In this document: in pieces, positions 5,253-11,659 of the stretch
Position numbering within the stretch: position 1 is the stretch's first letter
Layout of the letters: every line of letters starts with the position of its first letter
Origin: Spirochaetaceae bacterium
Lineage (GTDB): Bacteria > Spirochaetota > Spirochaetia > SZUA-6 > Bin103
Assembly: GCA_028818385.1 (NCBI GenBank)
Contig: JAPPNY010000111.1
Location: 1-15,359 of the forward strand
Direction: 5' to 3'
DNA: 15,359 nucleotides
Notes under the pieces: generated by a model
Told to the model about the DNA's origin: nothing
Databases searched by the model: none
The model's input: the letters and a program-made list of their open reading frames with translations, nothing else
Translations under genes and position numbers: made by a program

Positions 5253-6314
5253 ATGCCTGACGGGAATTTCAGTTTCGATTTCGACGAGCACTTCGGGAGC
5301 CTCATGCACGCGTGCGAGGGGCAGTGCCGCTTCCGCGGCGGTACGGAGCCGGAGATCCGGCAGTGGCAGGCCGCGTTTCGGGACCGCCTGCGATCACACC
5401 TGGGACTGGAGCACCTGGAGAAGGACCTGGCCGGGTTCGTCCCCACCGCGCAGCGGTTCGACAGCGAGGACCTGGGGTCGTACACGCGGGAGTCGTGGCG
5501 CATCCTCACCGAGCCGGCCGTGCCGTTGCCCTTCTATCTGCTGCGGCCCAAGTCGGCGGCCGACACGCTCCCCCTCGTGCTCACCCCGCACGGCCACGGC
5601 CATCCGCACGTCTACGTCGGACTCTTCGACAGCCCGGAGGAGGAGGCGCAGATCCGCGAGGGGGAACGGGACATCGCCATGCAGGCCGTCGAGCAGGGGT
5701 ACCTCGTGATCGCGCCGACCACGCGCGCCTTCGGCGAGACGCGATCCCCGGAGGACAGGGAACAGAACAAGACATCGTCGTGCCACCAGCAGCTCATGCT
5801 CGACCTGCTGGTCGGGCGGACGCCTATCGGTGACCGCGTATGGGACATGTCGCGGCTGATCGACTGGGCGATCGCGCACCAGAGCGCGGATGCCGCGCGC
5901 ATCGCCATCACCGGCAACTCCGGCGGCGGCACGGTGTCGCTGTTTGCCGCGGCCTGCGACACGCGGATCTCCGTTGCGGTTCCCGGCAGCTACTTCTGCA
6001 CGTTCGCCGGCAGCATCGGCTCGATCGCCCACTGCGACTGCAACTACGTGCCCGGCATCCTGCGACTGGGTGAGATGCACGACGTGGCCGGCCTCATCGC
6101 GCCCCGCCACTTTCTGGCGGTCACCGGCAGGGACGATAGGATCTTCCCCATCGCTCATACGGAGGCAGCCTTTGCGCAGCTCGCGAAGGTGTACCAAGCA
6201 CTGGCCGTCCCGGAACGGAGCGAGCTGTACGTCGGCGACGGCGGCCACCGCTACTACAAGGAACGGGTGTGGAGCTTCGTCGCGGAGGCCTTCGCCGCGC
6301 GCCCCGCCGCCTGA
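5253..6314 (+). CDS. Alpha/beta-hydrolase family protein (acetylxylan esterase / dienelactone hydrolase-like)
   Basis: This 353-residue protein has the marks of a serine hydrolase of the alpha/beta fold. A strand and oxyanion region VLTPHGHGHPH lies near 109-119. The nucleophile elbow is ITGNSGGG with S223, the acid is D294 or D295 in VTGRDDRIFPI, and the histidine is H332 in GDGGHRYYKE. The layout is that of acetylxylan-esterase-like and dienelactone-hydrolase-like enzymes, which cleave esters of sugars or small metabolites. There is no signal peptide, so it probably acts in the cytoplasm. The ATG at 5253 has AGAGGGG six to eight bases upstream; a weak promoter (CTGAAC at 5209-5214, 17 bases, TACACT at 5232-5237) may precede it. 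A longer frame from 5178 has no family resemblance. A broken copy of the gene lies at 2581-2810. It converges with the cyclophilin-like gene, one base between stops. Confidence 0.85.
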   Translation: MPDGNFSFDFDEHFGSLMHACEGQCRFRGGTEPEIRQWQAAFRDRLRSHLGLEHLEKDLAGFVPTAQRFDSEDLGSYTRESWRILTEPAVPLPFYLLRPKSAADTLPLVLTPHGHGHPHVYVGLFDSPEEEAQIREGERDIAMQAVEQGYLVIAPTTRAFGETRSPEDREQNKTSSCHQQLMLDLLVGRTPIGDRVWDMSRLIDWAIAHQSADAARIAITGNSGGGTVSLFAAACDTRISVAVPGSYFCTFAGSIGSIAHCDCNYVPGILRLGEMHDVAGLIAPRHFLAVTGRDDRIFPIAHTEAAFAQLAKVYQALAVPERSELYVGDGGHRYYKERVWSFVAEAFAARPAA

Positions 6315-6337
6315 GCTAGCCCACCAGCGTCAGGCGG
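6307..6337. terminator. Inverted repeat at convergent gene ends, possible bidirectional terminator
   Basis: CCGCCTGA (6307-6314) pairs perfectly with TCAGGCGG (6330-6337) across a 15-base loop. An outer arm, CCGCGC (6295-6300) with GCGCGG (6338-6343), can extend the stem past a bulge. It spans the stop codons of both converging genes. No T-run follows on either strand, so intrinsic termination is uncertain. Confidence 0.35.
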
Positions 6338-6708
6338 GCGCGGACACTCCCCGGCAGTGAGGACAGCGCCGACGCCACGGCGTCGCTCTCCCCACTGAGA
6401 GTGCCCACGGGGTTCACCGGCGAGGCGGCGCGCGGCTCCGTGCCGGCGCTGGCAGGGGTGGGGCCGAAGAACACGCAGAGCGCGCGCCCCGGCGGCCAGT
6501 AGGCCACCTCGCCGATCTCCATCACCTCGCGCGCCGCAGGCTCGGCGTCCGTGGTCACGCCGCAGTCGCCGTAGTACTCGTCCCCCCAGCGCGAGAGCCG
6601 GATGTCGAGGGGGCAGGCGGCGGCGATGGCGGCGGCCGTCGTCGAGTCGTTGAACCGCCCCTCGAGAGCCACGCCGCCGATCTCGAACCGAAAGGTCTGC
6701 ATTCCCAC
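6316..6708 (-). CDS. Cyclophilin-like fold protein (PF04126 / DUF369 type)
   Basis: This 130-residue protein resembles the small cyclophilin-like proteins typified by Thermotoga TM1367. It shows a first strand F-x-I-G-G-V-A-L-E-G, N-D-S-T-T-A with a helix (20-32), SRWGDEYYGDCG (39-50), then the signature EVAYWPPGRALCVFFGPTP (67-85), and RAASPVNPVG (93-102). These proteins share the cyclophilin barrel, but prolyl isomerase activity has not been shown for them and no function is established. The GTG at 6708 is chosen over the ATG at 6702 because a TATCGT box with a 17-base-spaced -35 lies exactly six bases before it; neither start has a ribosome site. It diverges from the fatty acid hydroxylase gene and converges with the alpha/beta-hydrolase gene. 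Confidence 0.82.
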   Translation of the reverse strand: MGMQTFRFEIGGVALEGRFNDSTTAAAIAAACPLDIRLSRWGDEYYGDCGVTTDAEPAAREVMEIGEVAYWPPGRALCVFFGPTPASAGTEPRAASPVNPVGTLSGESDAVASALSSLPGSVRARLTLVG

Positions 6709-6714
6709 GGGGCG

Positions 6715-6743
6715 ACGATATGCCGGCGGTCAGCGATGGACAA
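6715..6743 (-). promoter_or_regulatory. Promoter of the cyclophilin-like gene, leaderless
   Basis: On the minus strand TTGTCC (6738-6743), a 17-base spacer and TATCGT (6715-6720) are followed by six bases and the GTG at 6708. Its -35 overlaps that of the opposite promoter almost completely. Confidence 0.5.
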
Positions 6744-6765
6744 CGGCTGGGGGTGCCGCTACGCT
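6737..6765 (+). promoter_or_regulatory. Promoter of the fatty acid hydroxylase-type gene, leaderless
   Basis: TGGACA (6737-6742), a 17-base spacer and TACGCT (6760-6765) are followed by six bases and the ATG at 6772. The -10 matches sigma70 poorly (three of six) but fits the TAnnnT form. It is back-to-back with the promoter at 6715-6743, so the two should compete for polymerase. Confidence 0.45.
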
Positions 6766-6771
6766 CGCAGC

Positions 6772-7764
6772 ATGGCCGAAGCCGAACTCCAGCGGCGCGA
6801 CCGCCGCGGCGAGTGGCTGCCGGACTCCTTGCCGGAACCGTCCCCGCTGTTCTCCTGGCCGCTCCGGCTGTTTCCGGTCCTGAAATACCTGGTCAACTTC
6901 TACTGGCCGTACAACATCTTCTACGCCGCGATCGCGCTGGTGTGCTGGCTGTGGTTCACGCCCGACCTGAGCCGCACCGGCTCCTTCGCGGTCGGCTGGA
7001 TCGCGGAGATCTACGCCCGCAACGCGGTCCTGATCATCGTCCTCTACGGTGCCGTGCACCTGCGGCTCTACACCCAGCGCGCCCAGGGCGACCGCTACAA
7101 GTACAGCAATCGCTGGCCCAGCTCCAACAACCGCATCTTCCTGTTCAACAACCAGATGCGGGACAATATGTTCTGGACCCTGGTTTCGGGCGGGCTGATC
7201 TGGACCGGCTACGAGGCGGTCACCTTGTGGCTGTACGCCAACGGCGCGCTACGGATGGTCAGCTTCGCGGCCAGCCCCGTGTACTTCGTGCTCCTGATGT
7301 TGGCGGTCCCGTGGCTGCGCACGTTCCACTTCTACTGGACGCACCGGATCACCCACTGGAAACCGCTCTACAAGCTCGCTCACTACGTGCACCACAAGAA
7401 CGTCAATCCCGGCCCGTGGTCGGGTCTGGCCATGCATCCCGTCGAGCACCTGCTGTACTTCAGCGGCGTGCTGCTGCACTGGGTCATCCCCTCGCATCCG
7501 CTGCACGGGATCTTCCACCTCATGCACGCCGGGATCGCACCGGTTCCCGCCCATACCGGCTTCTTCAAGATCGAGGTCGGCGACGAGCACGCGATCAAGC
7601 ACGGCGGGTACTTCCACTACCTCCACCACAAGTACTTCGACTGCAACTACGGCGGCGAGAACGTCCCGCTCGACAAGTGGTTCGGGAGTTTCTGCGACGG
7701 CTCGCCCGAATCCGAGGCGCAGATGCGCGCCCGGCGCAAGCGTCTGAAGGGCGCGTCGACGTAG
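6772..7764 (+). CDS. Fatty acid hydroxylase / sterol desaturase superfamily membrane protein
   Basis: This 330-residue integral membrane protein has hydrophobic segments near residues 48-64, 83-99, 133-156 and 163-183, plus a shorter one near 225-240. The di-iron histidine clusters of the superfamily are present: H191-R-I-T-H195, H204-Y-V-H207-H208, then H249/H252, and H282-Y-L-H285-H286 near the C-terminus, followed by FDCNYGGENVPLDKWFG. These enzymes use a di-iron centre and O2 to hydroxylate or desaturate lipids such as sterols, fatty acids or carotenoids; the substrate cannot be told from sequence. The ATG at 6772 is chosen because the upstream ATG at 6736 lies inside the promoter. The gene converges with the DapA-like gene, three bases between stops. 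Confidence 0.87.
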   Translation: MAEAELQRRDRRGEWLPDSLPEPSPLFSWPLRLFPVLKYLVNFYWPYNIFYAAIALVCWLWFTPDLSRTGSFAVGWIAEIYARNAVLIIVLYGAVHLRLYTQRAQGDRYKYSNRWPSSNNRIFLFNNQMRDNMFWTLVSGGLIWTGYEAVTLWLYANGALRMVSFAASPVYFVLLMLAVPWLRTFHFYWTHRITHWKPLYKLAHYVHHKNVNPGPWSGLAMHPVEHLLYFSGVLLHWVIPSHPLHGIFHLMHAGIAPVPAHTGFFKIEVGDEHAIKHGGYFHYLHHKYFDCNYGGENVPLDKWFGSFCDGSPESEAQMRARRKRLKGAST

Positions 7765-7767
7765 CGC

Positions 7768-8700
7768 TCAGTTGCCCTCGCCGCAGTTCGTGGCGCAGCC
7801 CTCCTCGCGCAGGACCAGCATGATCTGCTCCGACAGGTAGTCGATGTGGTCGTCCAGGTGCCGGCCGGAGGTGAGGGTGAGTGAGCGCACCCCCGCCGCA
7901 CGCAGCAGCCCGCGCCTGACCAGCAGCCGCTTCTCCACGTGCAGGAAGAGCTCCATGTTCTGCAGGCCGAACGCGATCAGCGGCAGCGCGGCCGCGAACA
8001 GGCGGTAGGCGCGCTCGCCCTGACCGGCCACGCGTGCCCGGAACACGGCATCGAGCAGATCGGCGATCGCCACGCCGGGCATGACGCCGCAGATGCCGGC
8101 GGGGATCCCTTCCAGCATGTAGTAGCCGCCCCAGCCTTCGAGCACGCCCACGGCGTCGCCGAGCCGCTCGCGGATCGCCACCACCTTGTCGACCAGCAAC
8201 GGCTCCTCCAGCTTCACGTAGCGGACGTTGCCGTGTTGCCGGTGCAGCGTGGCGATGAACGCGGCGCCGATGCTCGCCCCGCCGGGGTTGAAGTCCTGGA
8301 TCAGGACCGGCAGGGACACGGCGTCGGCGATCGCCCCGGCGAACCGCAAGAGGTCAGACTCGCCGGTCGCGAACTGCCGCGGCAGGGCGAACGAGATCAG
8401 GTCGGCGCCCATCCCCTCGTAGGTGCGCGCCAGCTCGCGGGCGATGCGGGTCGAACCGTGATTGGCCTGCGCCACGAGCGGGACGCGCCCGTCGTTGGTC
8501 TCGATCGCGACTGCCACCACCCGGGCCCGTTCGGCCTCGGTCAGCTTGTAGAACTCGCTCGCATAGGCCGGCAGGCACATCCCGCCGAGCCCGGTGCGCG
8601 CCACCCAATCGACGACCGCCCGGAGGGAGCGCTCGTCGATCGACTCGTCCTCCGCGAACGGCGTCGGGATCACCGGCACGATGCCGGCGAGCGCTTTCAT
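7768..8700 (-). CDS. DapA-like (dihydrodipicolinate synthase family) aldolase/lyase
   Basis: This 310-residue (beta/alpha)8 barrel protein opens with the family's G-I-V-P-V-I-P-T-P-F. The Schiff-base lysine is K163 in VRYVKLEEPLL. The usual GTTGE loop reads PAYASEFYKL (44-53), and the usual Y-N-x-P segment reads IQDFNPGG (134-141), so the catalytic tyrosine of true dihydrodipicolinate synthase appears to be replaced by Q135. This argues against lysine synthesis and for one of the many family aldolases or dehydratases that act on 2-oxo acids or sugar acids. It overlaps the SelA-like gene by ATGA and is probably translated by coupling. A neighbour that forms a 2-oxo-3-deoxy sugar acid would supply a sensible substrate, by inference. 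The ATG at 8700 is the start, because the longer frame lacks family resemblance. Confidence 0.85.
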   Translation of the reverse strand: MKALAGIVPVIPTPFAEDESIDERSLRAVVDWVARTGLGGMCLPAYASEFYKLTEAERARVVAVAIETNDGRVPLVAQANHGSTRIARELARTYEGMGADLISFALPRQFATGESDLLRFAGAIADAVSLPVLIQDFNPGGASIGAAFIATLHRQHGNVRYVKLEEPLLVDKVVAIRERLGDAVGVLEGWGGYYMLEGIPAGICGVMPGVAIADLLDAVFRARVAGQGERAYRLFAAALPLIAFGLQNMELFLHVEKRLLVRRGLLRAAGVRSLTLTSGRHLDDHIDYLSEQIMLVLREEGCATNCGEGN

Positions 8701-9854
8701 GCAGGCGAGGGGGCCTGCCCGCCGGGGGCCAGATCGCGCTCGCAGCGCCGCAGCGCTTCGACCACGATCGGCACCTCCTCGGGCTCCATGCACATCGGCG
8801 CCACCGTCACCTCACCGGGTGCCTCGCTGCCGCAGACGACCGGCGGTTCCTGGGCGCGCAGGTAGTCGAGCACCTGCTGCTCGCCGATCCCGCCGAGCAG
8901 CCGCAGCCTGGCGCGGGCGATCGGCTGTCCCGCCTCGCTGTACGGGTCGCGCTCGGCCGCGAAGAGCCGGCTGCCGGCCAGCGCGCCGCAGATCTCCGCC
9001 GCGGCGTCGTCGGCCCAGGCGAGCCGCGCGCTCTCGTCGTCCTCCAGGTACTCCTTGACCGCCCAGTAGAGTCCGACGATCTCCTCCCGGCCGGTCTTCA
9101 TCATCCGCCCGTGCCCGTAGTTCGGGAAGCCGATGCGGGTGACGATCTCCAGGAACCAGCGCTCGCCCACCAGCAGGCCGCTCGACTGCGGGCCGCGCAG
9201 GTCCTTGCCGCCGGAGAACAGCGCCGCGGTCGCGCCGGCCTGCGTGAACTTCCAGAGGTTCTCCTTCGGCGGGAGCTGCGCCGCGCAGTCGATCACCAGT
9301 GGCAGCCCGTGCATGCGCGCCACCGCGACCGTGTCCTCGAAGGGGAGGCCGCCCTGCGTGGTCCAGCCGTGCTCGGCCTGGAAGAAGAAGATGGCCGCCG
9401 TGCGGTCGGTGATGTTGTGGGTGAGCGCCTCGCGGGTGATCGGCTCGATGAAGTTCGCGTATCCCAGGGTCTTCGTCCGCACGCCGAGTTGCTGCAGCAC
9501 GAAGTCATACGGGTTGTGGTGTGCGGTGAACACGATCACCTCGTAGGCGCCGATCTCCTCGGAGCTCAGGTAGCGGATCGGCCGGCCGGCGCGGCGCTCC
9601 ACGGCCGCGGCGGCGCACAGGTAGAGGCCGGTGTCGGCGCCGTTGGAGACGAAGGCCGCCTCGTTGTGGGTCAGCTCGGCCAAGCGCCCGTGCACGGAGG
9701 CCTGCAGCGCCCGGATGTCGGTGTAGCTCCGCGCCGCCTCGTTCATGCGCTTCAGCGTCGACTCGCGCATGCGGGAGCCGCCGAAGGCGGTGAAGCCGCC
9801 CGCGGCGTTCACCAGCCGCGCGACGCCGAGGTGATCGTAGATGTCTTCCGCCAC
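8697..9854 (-). CDS. SelA-like PLP-dependent enzyme (D-glucosaminate-6-phosphate ammonia lyase-type)
   Basis: This 385-residue fold-type I PLP enzyme belongs to the SelA-like group. The cofactor lysine is K217 in FSGGKDLRGPQSSGLLVG, the pyridine-binding aspartate is D189 in LPLVIDCAAQLPP, and GRMMKTGREEIVGLYWAVKEYL (249-270) is a SelA-family hallmark. SNGADTGLYLCAAA (70-83) is the phosphate-side loop. Length is short of true L-seryl-tRNA(Sec) selenium transferase and there is no selenocysteine machinery here, so an ammonia-lyase role such as that of DgaE is more likely. Those enzymes turn an amino-sugar acid into a 2-oxo-3-deoxy acid that an aldolase then splits, which fits the DapA-like partner. 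The start is a GTG at 9854 with the weak site CGGAA; a promoter may lie at 9876-9904. Confidence 0.85.
   Translation of the reverse strand: MAEDIYDHLGVARLVNAAGGFTAFGGSRMRESTLKRMNEAARSYTDIRALQASVHGRLAELTHNEAAFVSNGADTGLYLCAAAAVERRAGRPIRYLSSEEIGAYEVIVFTAHHNPYDFVLQQLGVRTKTLGYANFIEPITREALTHNITDRTAAIFFFQAEHGWTTQGGLPFEDTVAVARMHGLPLVIDCAAQLPPKENLWKFTQAGATAALFSGGKDLRGPQSSGLLVGERWFLEIVTRIGFPNYGHGRMMKTGREEIVGLYWAVKEYLEDDESARLAWADDAAAEICGALAGSRLFAAERDPYSEAGQPIARARLRLLGGIGEQQVLDYLRAQEPPVVCGSEAPGEVTVAPMCMEPEEVPIVVEALRRCERDLAPGGQAPSPA
8701..8718 (-). promoter_or_regulatory. Stem-loop directly before the DapA-like start codon
   Basis: GCAGGC (8701-8706) and GCCTGC (8713-8718) form a perfect six-base-pair GC-rich stem with a six-base loop, touching the ATG at 8700. 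It could hide the start until ribosomes finishing the SelA-like gene melt it. No Shine-Dalgarno sequence is seen for this start. Confidence 0.35.
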
Positions 9855-9875
9855 GCCTGTTCCGTCCGGTCGCCT

Positions 9876-9904
9876 ACGATAGGGGCGCGGCTATCCTGCC
9901 GCAA
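9876..9904 (-). promoter_or_regulatory. Possible internal promoter before the SelA-like gene
   Basis: On the minus strand TTGCGG (9899-9904), a 17-base spacer and TATCGT (9876-9881) lie in the 80-base gap after the sulfatase gene. It would start about 15 bases before the GTG at 9854. The same TATCGT hexamer precedes the genes starting at 236 and 6708. Confidence 0.35.
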
Positions 9905-9934
9905 CCGGCCGGGCTGCTGGACGCGAGCGGGGCG

Positions 9935-11365
9935 TCAGTCGGTAGAGCCGGCCGGGAATCCCGACGCGGTGATGCGGAACACGCCGTCGTGGAAGCTGTC
10001 TTCGCCGGCGGTGCGGCGGTCGATGCGGTCCACTTGGCCCGAGCCGGACACGGGAAGGCGCGTGCCGTCGAGGCGGGGATCGACGTAGCGATCGAACCAC
10101 CGGGTCAGCCGGTCCCGCATCTCGTCGACCAGCGGGCGGCGGGAGCGCTCGTCGGCGAGGTTGTTCCGTTCGTCGGGATCGGCGGTCAGGTCGTAGAGTT
10201 CGTGCGCGCCGTACGGGTAGCGGTGCACGCACTTCCACTCCGGGGTGCGGATCATGCGGACCGGGCCGTACTCGTCGTGGACGACGACGTCCTCCCGCGC
10301 CTCTGCGGCCTCGCCGTCCAGCACGGGCACAAAGCTGGTGCCGGGCAACTCGGACCCGCCCGCGCCTTGCGGAGGCTCCTCGATGCCCAGGTAGTCGAGC
10401 AGCGTCGGCATGACGTCGTACTGGCTCACCAGCGCGCCGGCGCTGCCGCCCTGCCGCAGCCGGGCGGGGTGGCTGATGATCATCGGCACCTTCACGGAGT
10501 TGTCGTACATGTTCAGGGGAAACGTGCCGTTGCCCTTGCCCCAGAAGCCGTGTTGGCCGCAGGAGAAGCCGTTGTCGCTGGTGAAGACGATCAGCGTGTC
10601 GTCCCGCAGGCCGCGTTCCTCCAGGCGGTCCAGGATCCTGCCGACGTTCAGGTCCATGGCGGTGACGGCGGCGAAGTAGCCCTTCAGCTTCTCCCGGTTG
10701 CCCTGGCATTGCCGGGTCAGCCCTATCGCCCACGGGTGCATCGGCTCCTGCGGACAGGACCGGAACGGGCAGTCGTCGTAGGAGTCCACGATGTCCTGCG
10801 GATGGCCCTCCCACGGGCTGTGCGGCGCGGTGTAGTGCACGCCGAGGTAGAACGGCACTTCGCCCGCGCCGTCGATGAATCGCAGCGCGTCGTCGGTAAT
10901 GACGTCGGTGACGTAGCCGGGCTCCGTTACGGCGCGTCCGTCCCTGACCATGGGCGCATCGTGGTACGGCCCACCTCCCTGCTGATGGACGAACCAGTGG
11001 CTGAAGCCGGCCTGCGGGGTGAGGCTGTCGCCCAGGTGCCACTTGCCGCTTAGTCCGAGCCGGTAGCCGTGCGCGGCGAGGATCCCGGTACAGGTCCGCT
11101 GTCCCTCCAGGTAGCTCACCGCGTCCGGCGGCATGTTGCGGCCGGCGATCCAGTCGTGCACGCCGTGCGCGGAGGGGATCGTGCCGGTCAGCAGGCTGGC
11201 CCGCGCCGGTGAGCAGACCGGCGACGCGCAGAAGAAGTTGTCGAAGCGCACGCCGGTGGCTGCCAGCCGGTCGATGTTGGGCGTGCGGATCTCCGGGTTG
11301 CCGTAGCAGCCGGCGGCCCACGGCCCCTGGTCGTCGGTGAGGATGAAGACGACGTTCGGACTCAT
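9935..11365 (-). CDS. Sulfatase (type I, formylglycine-dependent)
   Basis: This 476-residue protein is a family S1 sulfatase that hydrolyses sulfate esters or sulfamates. It shows metal ligands D11-D12 in FILTDDQG and the formylglycine motif C51-S-P-A-R55. Other conserved residues are K108 and H110 in LSGKWHLGD, H182 in YTAPHSPW, D264-N265 in FTSDNGFSCGQHG, and K277. C51 must be oxidised by a formylglycine-generating enzyme that is not in this window. There is no signal peptide, so it should act in the cytoplasm on an imported substrate, unlike most polysaccharide sulfatases. The TELYDL-like segment AHELYDLTADPDERNNLAD marks the C-terminal subdomain. The ATG at 11365 overlaps the stop of the preceding remnant by ATGA. 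With the SelA-like and DapA-like genes it may form a route for a sulfated sugar. Confidence 0.93.
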   Translation of the reverse strand: MSPNVVFILTDDQGPWAAGCYGNPEIRTPNIDRLAATGVRFDNFFCASPVCSPARASLLTGTIPSAHGVHDWIAGRNMPPDAVSYLEGQRTCTGILAAHGYRLGLSGKWHLGDSLTPQAGFSHWFVHQQGGGPYHDAPMVRDGRAVTEPGYVTDVITDDALRFIDGAGEVPFYLGVHYTAPHSPWEGHPQDIVDSYDDCPFRSCPQEPMHPWAIGLTRQCQGNREKLKGYFAAVTAMDLNVGRILDRLEERGLRDDTLIVFTSDNGFSCGQHGFWGKGNGTFPLNMYDNSVKVPMIISHPARLRQGGSAGALVSQYDVMPTLLDYLGIEEPPQGAGGSELPGTSFVPVLDGEAAEAREDVVVHDEYGPVRMIRTPEWKCVHRYPYGAHELYDLTADPDERNNLADERSRRPLVDEMRDRLTRWFDRYVDPRLDGTRLPVSGSGQVDRIDRRTAGEDSFHDGVFRITASGFPAGSTD

Positions 11366-11583
11366 CCGCCCGGGATGTACAGGCTCCGGTCGGTCACGGG
11401 CAGGGCGACACGGGCTCCGTCCTGCAGGTGCGAGTAGGCCACGCCGAACTGGACCTCGACCGACTGCAAGGTAATGTCGATGCGGCCGGCCGTGGGCTCG
11501 CCTGTCGCAAGCTCGCGGATGATGTCCCGGATCGTGCAGACCGCTTTGCCGAGGGGCCAGTCATCAGCACCCCGTAATCGCAT
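11362..11583 (-). CDS. C-terminal remnant of a probable Gfo/Idh/MocA-type oxidoreductase
   Basis: This 73-residue frame reads ADDWPLGKAVCTIRDIIREL, then TAGRIDITLQSVEVQFGVAY and ALPVTDRSLYIPGG. From memory this is the style of the extreme C-terminus of Gfo/Idh/MocA sugar oxidoreductases: a helix that begins after a W-P-L-G turn, T-G-x-x-D-x-x-L-Q-S-x-E, then LPV-x-DRS. No Rossmann domain or catalytic EKP motif is present, so it cannot be an active enzyme. The frame stays open upstream of the ATG at 11583 to the point where base composition shifts, without further resemblance. Its stop overlaps the sulfatase ATG (ATGA), as expected if the full gene was once the first gene of the operon. It could instead be an unrelated small protein. 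Confidence 0.45.
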   Translation of the reverse strand: MRLRGADDWPLGKAVCTIRDIIRELATGEPTAGRIDITLQSVEVQFGVAYSHLQDGARVALPVTDRSLYIPGG

Positions 11584-11659
11584 AGCCCGCCCGCAGCCCG
11601 CTCCGCGGGAACTACGCCGAGGCGGACGGCGAAGCCAAGGAATTCTAAGTGTGCGATGC

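Noticed and set aside
5089..5253. Longer DUF4258 protein starting at 5253
   Set aside because: The extra 55 residues show no family pattern and cover the promoter; the ATG at 5088 fits homology and the promoter.
6720..7823. A 367-codon frame on the plus strand over the fatty acid hydroxylase gene
   Set aside because: The overlapping frame from 6772 contains the histidine clusters and membrane segments; this one is a shadow.
9891..11321. A second 476-codon open frame on the minus strand over the sulfatase
   Set aside because: It is an out-of-frame shadow of the sulfatase; the sulfatase frame carries all catalytic motifs and this one is arginine-rich without motifs.
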